From the NCBI GenBank assembly GCA_023333565.1, contig JAJKFH010000374.1, positions 3,720,001 to 3,784,000 of the forward strand: a stretch of DNA of 64,000 bases, read 5' to 3'. Position numbers and translations under genes: made by a program. This DNA comes from Puffinus mauretanicus (taxonomy: Eukaryota > Chordata > Aves > Procellariiformes > Procellariidae). This document shows positions 13,915 through 27,072 of the stretch, piece by piece (position 1 is the first letter of the stretch; every line of letters starts with the position of its first letter). The notes beneath the pieces were generated by a model. It searched no databases. It was not told the origin of the DNA and saw only the letters and a program-made list of their open reading frames with translations.

Positions 13915-14054
13915 GTGACTTGGAGTCCAGAGACCTGGGGGCTTTGTTCACATCTCTATAACTAACTTGCAGTGCATCTTGAGAGAAGATTTTCCTGCAT
14001 CTTTCTGTTTGTGTCCCTTCCCCTAGAACAGAGATAGCGGTTGTTAAGACATTT
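13915..14054 (+). repeat. MIR-like SINE fragment
   Basis: GGAGTCCAGAGACCTGGGGGC is followed by ACTAACTTGCAGTGCATCTTGAG and a pyrimidine-rich TCCCTTCCCCTAGAACAGAGATAG stretch. This follows the order of a MIR: the end of the tRNA-related part, the core, then the post-core segment. It is diverged, and its ends are approximate. Confidence 0.5.
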
Positions 14055-14059
14055 AGGCC

Positions 14060-17000
14060 ATTCGGTTTTGCAATCACGTCACTGATTTTCCACCAGTGCA
14101 ACTGCTAAAAGCATTAGACTTACGCTATTACGCTAGCATCAGAGTGAAGTAATGCTCAGATGATTCAGGCCATTAAGGTTTTAAGCTTTCCGTAAAAACA
14201 CTAAGTGTGGTGATTATCTGGGGCTTGGATTGGACACTGAATAAAATGCAAATGTAACATCCAGGCGGTATTGCTGGATGTTTCCTTCAGAGAAGGGGGA
14301 GCCAGAGTGGGGGATGCAGGGATAGCGCTTGTGATTTGATTTTTAGCCTTGAATGTTATGCCTCTCTGAACCCACTTAGCAGAAACTTCTTAAAAATAGT
14401 GCTCTGTGCATTGCTACTCTTGCTTGTGTTCAGTTTATATTATTGCAGGCTCATGTAGCTTGGTTACCAAACTGATTGTGCGGATCTTCTGAAAGCTGCA
14501 AACGTCATAGCTTTATTGCTATCTAGGACAGAAGTTTGGTCCTCTGTTCATGATGATGCATTAGATACTTAATTACGTATCTATACCCTTTGCTTCTAGA
14601 AATAGCTGTGTGCAATGTGCTGAGAAGCATGTTACCGTGTGAAGAGAGTCACTGTGTCCTTGTTTAGGAGGGGAACAAGGCACCAAGATGGAATAGTGCT
14701 TCCCTGCGTGCCCAGTGATGTAGTGGTTCAGTCTGTGGTCATAAATTGTGTTTTAAATTAATTTATCTTAAAATGACTTCTCTGAATAATAATTTCGAGG
14801 ATATTTAGTCATAAGATTAAAAGGGGCACCCTTCAGATGCAGGAGGATGTTATCTCATTTGTGCACAGGCTTCAGGAGGTGGTGTGGCTCAGGAGATAAA
14901 GCCGCAGGCTATTCCCCCGAGGCCAGTGCGGTTTGGGCTCCCTCGTTTCAGAGTGCTGGGGGGGCTTAAGAGCCTGACAGCGAGGTGCCTGGGGCTGGAG
15001 GATGTCAGTGCTCTACTACCAGCAATGCTGAAAAGAAATCAGCTCCTGCAGGCAGCGGGAGGAGGGCAAGGGGAAGGGGCAGGAATGGAGCAGAAATCTG
15101 CAGGAGCAAATGCCAGGGAGAGCTGTTGCTGTCTGAGGGGCCTGGCACTCTCTCCCAGCGCTGCGCCAGAAAGGGCTCGCATCTCGTTCGTTAGATAGCG
15201 TAAACTTCCCTCTGTTACACTGTTGGTGGTTTTGGCAAATCACACAAAAAGTAGGGGGTGTGTCAATTAACAAACTAAAGCTTTTCATGTTCAGGGAGGA
15301 TAAATGTGTATGTGGGGTGTATCACTATTTGTTTTGGTACCACTTCCACCTGCAGGAGGCTCAGGAAGAAGGCGGCTTCCTTTGAAACACCTATTGCTTT
15401 GTAATCTGATTAATGGTGTATTTCATGGCTCCAGCAAGAGAAGTCCTCTAGTGGAGGCTGTCAGAAAAGCTAGATTACATAGATCAAGTCTTAAGACTTT
15501 TACAGAGCTAAAAAAAAAAAAGTGGTGCTTCCTCTGGTGTGTGGGTGGCAGAGGTACCTACTTTTAGAGAAGATCCTGAATTCTCCTCCCTGCTGTTTCT
15601 GTGAAGTCTTAACTGACCATGTTATGTGGCATTGAAACAGCTGGTGAGTCTGAGTTGATGGTGCAATTGCTGATACTTTTTTTTTATTGTATTTAATCTC
15701 TACTTCCTTAGCAGAAGCTACAATATTTGCCGCCTCTTGAAACTCCTCTTGCATTTACTCCACTGTGTTGAATTATTTTGTCTTCTACACTGCAGCAGGA
15801 ATAACCAGTGGACAGATGTTGGCTGTGGGTGCTTTGCAGTTTGTGCAGACCTGTGTCAGCACTGAGAAATGAAAAGGGTTTCTAGTGCTTTGCAGTCAGT
15901 AGGTCTATGCTTGATCCTATAAAGGGGTTTTACTGGTCCAGTTGTCCAGAAAGGACATAGAATGTTTTCCACCTTTGTGCAAATAAGCTTCTGGCTATTA
16001 ATTTTTGCATCTTTCTCTGGAGCAGTGCAGGTTGGATTCAGCTGGAGATAGCCTGTAGGCTGCACCGGGCCCATCAGCGCTCCCATTGTCATTGCGTTAT
16101 CCCAGCTGCCTGATCTCATGTCGCCTTCACAATGTCAGGATTAAAGCAACTGCCAGATCTGGGGAGAGAAAATTCACTTTCTTCTGATCAGATTGTCAGG
16201 CTTTGGTTTTTTTGATCACCTTCCACTGTGGAAACAGGCATGGTTTGTTTCAGAAAATTATAGGAGGCTTCTCTTTAACATATTCTCTGCCTGAGAGAGG
16301 TGTGTGTGGGGGTGGTGTCCTCGATCTCCGCTGTTCTTGCATATTACAGTGACAGGCTGCAGTTTTTTGGAAGCAGTTTGCAGTAAGGTGTTGGAGGTGT
16401 TCTCTGTCCTGGGATGTTTGGGCATGAGTGGAATAGGTGTCCTGGGAAGCTCGAGCTGCACGCTTGTTGAAATGTACGTATGGCTGGATGCATTGCAGAA
16501 CCTGGACTCAGTGACCCAGGTGAAAGCTTCCAAACCTATTGCAGTATTCCTAAAACAATAAGAAGGATTGTTCATGTCTGTCTTAATCTTAACGTGTTTT
16601 AAAGCTACTAGTTCCAGGTTTGTCTCGTGTCACTTTTCAATGTCTTGAACCAAGGAAAATGTTAATTAACAATTCTTCCTGCTGGAATGTATGGTGGGAA
16701 TTAACCTTTTCCTTTTGCTGTGTTCACAATGCAATGGTATCTGAGCTAGTTTGAGATGGTTCAAAGCTTAGCTTTACCTTCTACTTTCCATCCTTCTGAC
16801 TTGCCCTGGGGAAGCTGCCTGAAATTATATTTCTCCTTGGCCTTTGTCTGAAATGGATGCTGGTGCTGTATATGTGGGTATGTATATTCATATGTGTGTA
16901 TGTTGGCACATGGGCTTGGGGAGAGGGTGAAGCCCAGTAACAGCTTGGGGTGACAGGGTATGTGGCGTCTGCCTGCACTACCTTTGTAGTCCCATGTTGT

Positions 17001-20000
17001 TGACCTCTGATAATGATGCAGCCTCCAGCCCTCTCTGCATGAAGTCATATATAGGCATTTAATAATATTTTTGGTTTTGGTAGTCACCCTCTTAAAGTTT
17101 TTCTGAGGTTGAATATTTGGATAAACTGTATCGGGGATGATTTTCTACAATATTCTGTATGCTGTCAATGATGTAAAACATTCAAAAGCTGGTGTCTGTT
17201 GCTTTTGAATGACGAGGCACTAGTGGGACAGGTTTTCTATAGAAGTGGAGAGCTGCAGATACACTGCTCAGGGCAGTACTGGTCACTGCAGGCTTGGGAA
17301 ACAGCCTTGTAGACACTTGGGCATATGTTGGTGTTGACTGAAGGTGCCTGTGGGGCATAATTCTGTGGGGTGTAGTCAGTGGTGAATTTTGGGATGATCC
17401 TGTGGAGGCAGGGATATATGCCTCACAAGACTGTTTGTATACTCCATGCTTGAGGGCCTTGCTCAGGAGGCTTCCAGCTTTGTTGAGCCTTGGGGATGGC
17501 ACTTCTCCTTGGACCTGGAGAGACAGGACTGATGTAGGCAGTAGGACTCTGTGGAAACTTGTCACTGCCACAGTATCTGATATACATCATTAGTTACGGG
17601 AAATTCTATGTGCGTGTGTGATGCGAGAGCTGGGAAATGTGGAGAGGGCCTGGCAGAGTTTAGTACTAAGCCCACCGACCTCCACCTGAGAGCACGTGCC
17701 CGAGTGCACAGCGCTCTTTCTGCTGCGGCTTTATGTAACACATTTGCAGGACTTCATTTTCCACTAGATTGAAAGCAAAGCCGCTGTTGATTTTCTCCAA
17801 AAAGATCTATTTGAAAGTGCAATTGCCTGGAATTACATGGTGGCAGTGAGAGGCCAGACCTTGCTGTAAATAACTTTCTTCTCAGCCAAACACATTGAGC
17901 TCTGCTGTCTACTGCTTTTTCTCTTTAGATGATTTCAATTGAAGGGAGGGTTTTTTGGTATTTTTCTTTTATGCTTTGCTTATTCTTGTCAGGAGCCGAT
18001 TCTCATTTTCCTAGCTTTCCTGCTCTTGCTAAATGATGTGATTATAGTGGACAGGGCAGCTCCCCATTCGCAGTAAAATTTCTGTGTGTTTTTATAGCAC
18101 AAGGCTATATTAGGACTGATATACCTTTGCCGGTGGATGTATCTTCGCTGTGGCCCTGTGTGTGCTGGTGCTTTGTCTGTCACTACTGTGCCAGTGGGCA
18201 ATGGCAATACATAGGTTTTGGTGGTGATTAGCATCTTCATGCTAGTGAGTGATGGCATCGTAGCAATGTGTGCTTGTGTTATTAAATGAGAGCATAATAC
18301 CATTCACACCACTGCCCAGCATCCGTTTTTCAATTTAATCCTCCTGAGCTGTGAGATGGCCTTCCTGTCTGTGGAACGTTTTCTCCATAGCCCTAACGCA
18401 CCTTTATATGAAACCTCACATTCCCTGTTGAAGACCCAGTGCCAGTAATTGATGTGTCTTCATCTTTGAAGCCATTAGTCTCCAACAGTGGGTCTCTAGC
18501 CTGGGTCAGAAGGTGGTCCTATGTTCTCCCTGTTGTGGTGGCTGAAGGGGATTGGAGCTGTTTTGGCTGTCGGCACCTGTACAGTAGAGCACAGAGTCAA
18601 TTTTGGCTTTTAAAAATAGTATTGTTATGGGAAAAGTAGACTCTTGTAATGGAGTCTAGAGATCAGTCTTTCAAGGGAAGAGAGGAAGGAAGGGGGCACA
18701 GGTAGGGCTGAGTATTGCTGTACGGGGCAAGGGGGCACATGGGGTAAGGGAAACATGGCTCGATGGCAGTGTGCGTCAGCAGGGAAGCTGTGCCTGAGGG
18801 ATGGGACCAGAAGTAAGTGTGAAAGCAGACTGAGAGAGGAGAGTGGGGGATTATTTGTGAGGGAGTATCATAATGTTGGTAAACTGAAGTTTTAAAGTAT
18901 TTAATCTTTTTGTTTCTCTCTTTAGCCATGAAGCGTACCGTTTCTGGTTCAATGTCCCTTTTCCCTGCAAATGTACATATCCATCACATCTCAACTTCAG
19001 TTTGCTTTTTTGGTTTGTTTGTTTTTAAGCTAGCTGATTCTTAATACTTCTTTATTCCTACAGTTTCCTGAACTTTCCCAGTATTTTTCTTTCTTTCCCC
19101 TTAAGTTATGGTGCCCAGAATTAGAGTGTTTGAGATAGGAGTTGCCATGGATCGGTACTAGGAGGGGCTTTTCTGTGCCTTGGTCACTTAAGTATGCATC
19201 ACACTGGCTTTTCTTTCTATTTTATTATGCTACAGGTTCCTCTTCACTTTGCTCCCTACTAGACCTTCTGTTAGCCTTGAGTGTCTATTCAGTGGGAAGC
19301 AAGCAGGTGGACTGCTAGAACCTGATACACAGTCCCTCTGAAACTCGCTGTTAGTGTTCCTTGCTCACACAGAAAAGCTGCTGGGGCTAGGCAAGTGGCG
19401 TTGCCATCATCCTGTGCAGACACGGCTGGCTTGCCTGAGTGTGGAGGAAAAGGGTTCAAGCAAATTCCAGCACCTTGCCTTTGCTGTACAAAAAAGGGTC
19501 AGGGCCCAGAGCCAACTAGACTTGGTTTCATCAGGAAGGTGAAGTCATCTAGTTTCTAAGAATAGCAGGGGGAAAGGAGGAGAAACACAGCTGCAGGCGA
19601 GGTGGGAGGAGGCTTCTAGTATGTTAATGAAGTTCTATCTAAGTGTACAAATTCAGTCCACCTGCCCTGTGCTTGCAATTTCCTTTCCCCATGAATCAGC
19701 TTGATCTCCACCTGCTGCTGCTGTACTGGCCTTGGGAGCCCCAAAGGACCAGGGTTCATTCAGAGGAATAAATGATGGGGAAACTGTGATTTCTCGGCCT
19801 GGATGGTGCCCCAGCCTCCTGATCTTTGCTCCCTTGGGAGCCCCTTGCCAGTGGTGCTCAGAAGTCTGGCAGTGACACCATCTGGCATCAGACAAAGCAA
19901 GGGTTGCATTTATAAATTTTTTTTTGTACACAGCCAGTTTAATAAAACTTCCAAATGACTTGCAACAGAAAAAGCTTCCTCCCTGAGATCTTGCTCAGTA

Positions 20001-20769
20001 AAAGGTGGAGCCAGTTTTTCCTCTATGCCTGTGCATGTGCTTTGAGGGGCAGGCATGCAGATGGTTTTGCAGCTCGCTGTTAAGGCGGGTTGAGGATCAT
20101 CCTAGTCTGTATTGCAGCTAAATGTCCCTTGCAAACAGCCAAGAACATCTGTGTTTAAGAATACCTGCTCCGTTTTCCTTTGTGTTACAACCCTTGTCTC
20201 TCTGTATGGCTTTTGTTGGCAATGGCATTATTACCTGCGACCTCCTGGGCTTTCTTGTTAGGAAGTTCTTTTGTGTGTCGGTATGGCGATTTTGCAGTTC
20301 TTGTGCACCTGAAAGGCCAAAAGTGCTGGAGTAATCAGATTTCCCAATTCTCCCTCAGTGCTTGAGAAGGCTGATGCTAAGTCTCATAACGAGGAATTTT
20401 TGACACAGGCCTACAGAGAGGGTCTGGTTATGTGGAGGGCCTGTGGCGCTAGGCTGCGAGGGAGGAATATGTTTTCCAGTAGCGTGTCACTCAGTAGCAT
20501 GGTCCTTGCTTACAGGTCAGTGTGGTGGCCTTGCTTCTCCTTGCTGACCTCGTGCTGGTGGGTGATGTGCGGGCTGGCAGGTCTGCTGAGCTAACCCAGC
20601 TGCTTCTGGCTTGTGAATAAAGTGGGAAGAAGAATAGGAGTATTTGATTTGTGTAGCTCTTCTAAAAAACTTTTCTGTGGGTATTTAAAAAAAAAAAAAT
20701 CCTCTCCCAGACTGCACATTCTTACTTGTACAAGGATGTAGTCAAGTGAAGTAGGACCTAGTTCAGACA
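14060..20769. other. Unique non-coding DNA, no recognised gene
   Basis: About 6.7 kb without a recognised gene. A GC-richer patch at 14880-15190 has overlapping open frames of 69-104 codons in both directions but no known domain. A tRNA-like A/B box pair at its start is listed separately. A 12-base A tract lies near 15510. Other frames, such as 17182-17571 on the minus strand, show no family resemblance. Confidence 0.5.
14885..14941 (+). repeat. Possible decayed tRNA-derived element (A-box and B-box pair)
   Basis: TGGCTCAGGAG at 14885-14895 resembles the A box of a tRNA-type RNA polymerase III promoter. GGTTTGGGCTCC from 14930 resembles a damaged B box. Their spacing is close to that of a real tRNA gene. 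No cloverleaf can be folded convincingly and the B box lacks the usual CGA core. It is therefore at best a relic of a tRNA-derived SINE or tRNA pseudogene, and it may be chance. Confidence 0.25.
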
Positions 20770-20866
20770 GTTTTACTGTGGTGGGTCCAGGTTTGCTCCT
20801 GGCTCCATCGCTGAAAATGATCTCAGGCAAGCTGTTTAACCAAAATTTTGAATGCCTGCTTTGATA
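20770..20866 (+). repeat. MIR-like SINE fragment
   Basis: GGTCCAGGTTTGCTCCTGGCTCC is followed by a degenerate GATCTCAGGCAAGCTGTTTAACC. The two pieces correspond in order to the tRNA-related B-box region and the core of MIR. Divergence is high and the 3' end is unclear. Confidence 0.4.
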
Positions 20867-20869
20867 CTT

Positions 20870-23162
20870 TGGACTAATGTCTGTTCCCTCTCTATTAGCC
20901 CCATCTGATATATCATAGTCCCATTCTCTTTCTGTTCCTTCCTGTACACCTTTTGGTAGGTGCCTTAATCATGTGTCAATGACAAGCAACCAAGAGTGAA
21001 TGTTAAAATGAAGCTCTTAGCACTCTGGAAAATATCAGCCATCAGGTGTTCAAACTGTACTTTCCTCACTTGCAAAAGCCGTGAGTTTTGCCATTCTCGC
21101 AGCCCACCTGCCTGTGGCTGAGCCAAGGGCAAAGAAATACACCACACAGCATGGATTCTGGAAAGTGAAGTTGATTATATTTTTTTTTTAAAATCTCTCA
21201 TTCTTTGTAATCTGCCATGTTACTAATAACATGCGCAGGTTTTTGTTTTTAATACCTGATTCCTATCTTGACTGCATTCCCTTAACCTTTCCTCAGAGAT
21301 TTTATTTTCTAAACCTTTGATGGATTTTGCTGCCCTCCTGCTGATGTTTTTCATTTATTGGAGGAGAATAAAATAATAATTATAATAATAAAACCCACTG
21401 TTTTGCTGGAGGCAATTCGCTGGTTGAGGTTTTCATGTGAACCCGGCCCTCTTAATCCTAGCAAACAGGATTCTCCTCCTAATCTCTAATCCCCACATAC
21501 TTTAGCTATTAATCTTGAAGTGTTTTCCCCTCCCCATCTGAGATTAACCTGAGAGTGGTTACCCATGGTTACTGGTCCCTACTTTTCCTCGTGGTTTCCT
21601 GTGAGGTTTGGAGACTCAGGGAGATGACTGCCAAATTCTGGGCCTTTCATCTTGGTGCATTCGGTTTCTGGGCCTTTGGACACCTTCTTTCATCTGACTG
21701 GTTTGATGGATCCTTGTTCAGCAGGAAAAATATAGACAACACATCATCGCTTGGCAGCTTCCACCTGATCAGACAAAAGCATCTCTGTTTTTCTTTCAGT
21801 GGAATGGGGAGACAGACCTTACTTTGGCTTCACAAAAGAGAAATAAAAAAAGTTGTGTGGAACGAAGGAACCCTTAAGGTGTTTGGCTCCCTTTGGTCCT
21901 TTTCCTTTAGATAACACTTTTCTTCCCCTACATTTGCTTTTTGGGAATTGTAGTGTGAAATTCTGTTTTCTGCTACAATTTTTTTTTTTCCTTCTGAATG
22001 TATCAGGTTGTTTAATTTATTTTCTGCATGTTGTTCTTTACAAGCTTTGAGTGCTCTTTGCTGGCTTGGTCTTGTGGCTCTGCCGGCCTGTCAGCTTGGG
22101 ATTCCTCTTGCAGTTTGGGACTCCCATTTCTATTCTCCTACATAGGCTGGATCACACATAGTACTCCCAGATCAGTATTTCTGGAGGTGTTGGATGGGCT
22201 GCCCACTGCTAACTAATCTACAGGCGTTTGTGTGTTGAGCTGCATGCTATGGGTTGTTATCATAGAGCTGTATTCCTGCTATCGTGGATCCAGAAGGATT
22301 TGGTCTAGTGGATCTTCTCCCCTATCAAATTCATACCCTCTGCCCATGCCTGACTGTTCCTGACAGTGTATTTTTTGGGAGAGCCATTTTCTGAATATAT
22401 TCTTACTCTCCTAAATGTGGGCTCAAAGCTGCTCTTGAGACCAAACTTGCTTGCTCTGCAAGAAAGCAGTTTGGTGAGCAAACCTCCAGTGTGTCTTCCT
22501 GAGAGCCTCCTAGATGTCAGCATGGTTTCAGACAGCTTTCGTGAAGGCCATCGGCACTTGTCAAGGCAGCAGTCTTGGGCTGGAGTGAGGCTGTGCTATC
22601 GTTATGACTGCTGGTGGGGCTGCTGAACAACATGAAATGTCCTGAGTGAAAGGGACACAAGCCATTAACTGAGGACATTGTTCTGTAGTTCTGTAGCCCT
22701 CACCATTGGTAAACATTGCCTGACTTTTTTCCAGCTCATGTTTTTTTTTTTTTTTCTGTGCTGAGATTTATCCAATAATTTCTGGTTTTACTTTCTTTAA
22801 CCGTTAATTCACAACGTAACAAAAGTCTTTGGTTCCTGAGTCCTGGTTTGCCCTTCTGATTAATTTAGCTGCTAAACATAGACATTAGTACAACTGCTTC
22901 TGAAAGGTTTGTGGGGAATTTCTGTTGCCCTATACTGCCAGAAGAGAAAAGGGAAGTCCCTGCTTTGTGCTAGCCATAAAGGAAAGTGAAGGGGAGCATG
23001 AACACGGGCGAAAGGGGCAACTTGGGAGGAAGAGCCCTAGCTTTGGCATCACAAGTAGCTATGAAGTTGTGGGGAAATGCAAGAGATTAGAAAAGATCAG
23101 GGTATTTCTTCATTATAGGGATAGGGTAAAATTTTAAAGTCATTACTGTTCTGGTGACTTGA
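20870..23162. other. Unique non-coding DNA with short AT repeats
   Basis: No recognised gene. An imperfect AAT-type microsatellite lies at about 21367-21392 and a 15-base T tract at 22741-22755. The open frame at 21555-21914 (about 119 codons) has no known domain. Confidence 0.5.
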
Positions 23163-23167
23163 CTTAG
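23163..23167. repeat. Target-site duplication (left), CTTAG
   Basis: CTTAG immediately precedes the LTR that starts at 23168. The same five bases directly follow its end at 23703-23707. A 5-bp duplication is the footprint of retroviral-type integration and is consistent with ERVL-class elements. Confidence 0.85.
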
Positions 23168-23702
23168 TGTTTTGGTTTAACCCGGCAGGCAGCCAAACAC
23201 CACACAGCTGCTCGCTCACTTCCGCCTCCCCCCCCCAGTGGGATGGGGGAGAGAATTGGGAAAAAAAAAGTAAAATTCATGGATTGAGATAAAGACAGTT
23301 TAGAACAGAAAAGGAAGGGAAAATAATAATAATAATGAAAGAATATACAAAATAAGTAATGCACAATGCAATTGCTCACCACCCGCTGATCGATGCCCAG
23401 CCAGTCCCTGAGTAGTGATTGCCCCTTCCTGGACCACACCTCCTACTTTATATACTGAGCATGATGTCATATGGTGTGGAATACCCCGCAGTTGGCTAAC
23501 TGTCTTGGCTATGCTCCCTCCCAGCTTCTTGTGCACGTGGCAGAGCATGGGAAGCTGAAAAGCCCTTGACAAGGTAAGCACTACTTAGCAACAACTAAAA
23601 CATCAGTGTGTTATCAACATTCTTCTCATACTAAATCCAAAACCCAGCACTATGCCAGCTACTAGGAAGAAAATTAACTCTATCCCAGCTGAAACCAGGA
23701 CA
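23168..23702 (-). mobile_element. Solo LTR of an avian endogenous retrovirus, subfamily I
   Basis: The unit is 535 bp and, read on the minus strand, begins TGTCCTGG and ends CAAAACA, so it has the usual TG...CA termini. Minus orientation is inferred because only that strand places a TATA-like ATATAAAG (23446-23454) downstream of a CRE-like TGATGTCA (23462-23469). It belongs to the subfamily that carries a GCACAATGCAATTGC stretch and an AAT-rich run near 23317-23337. Flanking CTTAG copies mark its own insertion. No gag, pol or env sequence adjoins it, so it is a solo LTR left by recombination. The 5-bp duplication suggests ERVL class, though I cannot name the exact family. Confidence 0.88.
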
Positions 23703-23707
23703 CTTAG
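23703..23707. repeat. Target-site duplication (right), CTTAG
   Basis: This is an exact copy of the five bases at 23163-23167 and defines the right edge of the LTR. Confidence 0.85.
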
Positions 23708-26700
23708 AAACACTGGGTGAAGTAAGCGTACATTTCCCCCAAGTTCTTGTGCCCCTTCTTATCTCCTTGTACCAGGTAAACATATTAAATTCACTGCATA
23801 TTTTAAAGCAAGAGTTCAAGATTGTAATAATTTTTTTCTCTATGGCACACGTAGTTCCAAAGTACTTTATAAGGCATTTATGCAGGAGTCATCTTTTCAT
23901 ACCTGAAAGACCATGTCACCGCCAAGTGGAAAGAACACACTGTGCACTACAGCAGTACGGAGGGAGAAGCTTTTGTTCACTGTAAATGCTTGAGGACCTT
24001 CATGCTCAAACAGAAATGCAGAACCCATCTCCTGTAACATCACGTGCTCTCTAGCACTGCGTGGAGGTGATTTGTGGCACCTTCTCAAAAGGAGTCTTCT
24101 CTCCTGAGTCACCTGAGTCTTGTCCTGCTGATACATACACTATATTTAGAGCTCTCCCGTTTGACTCACTGTTTTGTCCCCTGAAAATTTTTACTCTGTT
24201 AAAAGGTAATGACAAAATAGGGTCTCTCCTAATTTTAAGGATGCTTGTAATTTGTTTTTGGTGAACGATGATTGGGAATGATGATGGAATTGATTTTTAG
24301 TTTGAGCAAGCAGGTTTTGTCTCATGGTCATCTTCCTGAGGATGGACAGACTGCCATGTCACGTTTCTCCCGATTTTATTGCTGCTTCTTTTCTCCTTCT
24401 CCTCTTTGGTGGTCTGGAACAGGAAACTTCTCCGTTCAGCTTGTTGCTCACTGCCAGAGTGTGTGCAGGTGTTTCCTGGTGCGATAAGAATACAGAACCC
24501 TAGCGATCTTGTGTAATTGTCAGAGGGGTAGGTGAAGGTTGGAAAGGAACATGGGAAGCCCCCTATGAGCTGCTTTGTACTCTGCTATGTGGGAAGTAAG
24601 GTGCCAACTAAAGGCCTAGAAGATGATGGGGTTTCTTTTACCTCCTTCCTGACAGAACCTGTGCAGCCCAGTGCTCTCCAGTACAGCAGGGCACTGGGAC
24701 AGAGCACAGAGGTATCGCCTGTGCTGGGGCAGGTGTGTGATGCAAGAGCTGTAACTTGAGATTGTTAGAAGAGGAACAATGTATGCTGCCCAAAGATGTA
24801 AAACTGGTTTGAGTCAAAATTGAGTAATATCCTATTCCCTTTGCTCTATTTTTGAATTGACTGTACTTTCTAGTTCTAAATGCTATTCCTGAAGAAAATG
24901 CATTGCTGACTGGTGGGACTATTTTCTGCTGTTTCATTCCACTGCCATGCAGTGTCTCTGTCCAGCTGTGTCTCCTGAAAGATCCTTTGATCATGAAGAA
25001 GCGTTAGCAATAACAGAAGAGGGATATGACTTAACAAAAATGCTGTTTCTTGTCAAGTTGCTTCATCTGTCTCTCCTTGTCTTTTGCATTGGCTAACAGA
25101 ATTTGCTTACCTTAAGAAAAAAATAAAATAATAAAAATAAAAGCATACTTATTCCATTTTGACTTTGCAATTTTACAAGGAGTGTGTGGCAAGTTGAATA
25201 AGAAGAACAAAAAGAATGAAATCAACCTTTCTGTATGTCCATTCCCTCCAAGTCAGTGGCCCTCCTCATGAAACAGGTGTAACTGAACTTCATCTTTTGA
25301 GGACTGAAGCCAAACTGGGGTCCAGGGGCAGTCAGAGAAAGGTTTTGTAATTGACTTCTTCATTGAGGGTTAAGTAGTTTTAGTATTTGGGCCAGTGTAT
25401 TTTTTTCGTGCTTGGCTATATTTAGAGGCATACAAAGTCAGGCTGGAAATCCCAAAGGAACTTGCTTTCCCCCTCATGCTGTTGTTCTAAATAATTTCAG
25501 GGTCTTTTCAGTAATGTGGGTGAGAATACATTTGAAGATGTTAGGTATGGCATATTCCATATATATATACACACACACCCCACACACACTCCCCAAAATG
25601 ATATAGCAGCACAGCTGAGCCCTGCCCGCATCATGCGTGGATGTGCCAGAGAGGGAAAGGTTAGGCCTGGGAGAGGAGCAGGAGCACTTCCATGCAGAAA
25701 AGCCATGAAGATGCTTGGCTGCCCCTGCCTCCAGCCAGGAGCTGAGGTAAATCTCAATGACAGGGACTCACGGGGCTTCCCGAGTGCCACCTTCACCCAG
25801 AGGCCAGGCATTACAAACTCTTGCTCTTCCAGGTCGTGGTGTCCAGGTGACAACCATCCATGAAGACCAATTCTGAAAGCTTTATTTGTCTGTGTTTTCT
25901 CTCCTGGCTCGGCTGTCTTCGGCAGGCAGGCTCAGGTAACTTACCTTCATGAGAGTGTGGGACCAAACAGATAGGAGCAGGAGCTGTGTGTGACACTCCA
26001 GTGAGCTGTCAGTGTTTAGCAGTGATTAGCTTTTTTAAAGACCCTTTTCTTTATCTGCTGGGGATTTTAATTTTTCCCTCTCATTGCTTTGCTTCTTATT
26101 GATTTAAAAAAAAAAAAAGGAGCTAAAGCCCTGTTTGATAATAGAATATTGATGAGAAGGCTGGGGAAAGAGAGAGAGATGGTGGAAGTCTTTGTTCCTG
26201 TTCGACAAAAGACGGAGAATACGGGGGAAGAAATGTGAATGTGTATGGGGAGGAGGAAGGGGGGAGAGAAGAAAGAGTTATTTAAAATCACAGCTAGGAA
26301 ATCACTCTTCCAGTCTACGTGGCCACAGGAAGATCAATTTTCAATTTCAATTTCCCTGCCTTTTGTGTTTCGAAATACTTGCATGCTGCTGGAGATGGGG
26401 GATCTGCCAGCAACTGTTTGTTTAAAACAAATTGTTGGTAGGTATTTTTTTTTTCAGATGAACTGCTTCCTGGATCAATTTAACATGCTGTAAGGAGAAA
26501 GGGGAGAACCACGAGGCCCTGCTCTCCTCAAGAGTCGCATTTACACCAGCGGAACTCTGGCCATGTCCATGGTTTTACTTCTCGGCTCAGTGAGGTGTGA
26601 GGAGCGAATCGAGCAGGCCCTGCTTTCATAGATCCATTTAGTGTCACATGCGGTGTTGAGTGTGAAAGTAAATGTGCCAGACACAGTTGAATGGCTTGAT

Positions 26701-27067
26701 TTTAAGCAACCATGCAGTGTCAGCGCTTCTTATCTTTGTAGGATCTCAGATTAACAATAGACCAGCTCTTTCATCTGTAGTTTAGCGTACGGCCATACAG
26801 GATCAACTGCTATTGATAATCAAACCTGTGGACCAAAGACTCTGCTGTAAATCAGTGTTGCTCATTTCATCGGGCAAATACAGATGAAGACTTGGCTCAG
26901 AAAGTTTAAATCATTGCTTGACACAAATGCTATTATCTTTGCTGCTTCTTCAAACTAATGATTAATTTGAAAAGCAAAAAAGGTTCCTTTCCCACCCCAA
27001 TCAATTTCTACAGAAACTTTTCTATTAAAAAAAAAAATTAGTTTGTGTTGAAAATTGAAGAATGAAA
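23708..27067. other. Unique non-coding DNA between LTR insertions
   Basis: No recognised gene. An A-rich/AAAT run lies at 25116-25142, a TA/CA microsatellite at 25559-25590, and an A tract near 26105-26117. Two opposing open frames of 115-118 codons at 25497-25863 show no known domain. The stretch 26530-26980 is free of repeats and contains homeodomain-like TAATGATTAAT near 26957-26967. Confidence 0.5.
25559..25590. repeat. TA/CA microsatellite
   Basis: A short ATATATATAT run passes into ACACACACACCCCACACACAC. It is an imperfect dinucleotide repeat with a CCC interruption. Confidence 0.75.
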
Positions 27068-27072
27068 GATAA
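27068..27072. repeat. Target-site duplication (left), GATAA
   Basis: GATAA precedes the LTR starting at 27073 and is repeated exactly at 27647-27651. Confidence 0.87.
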
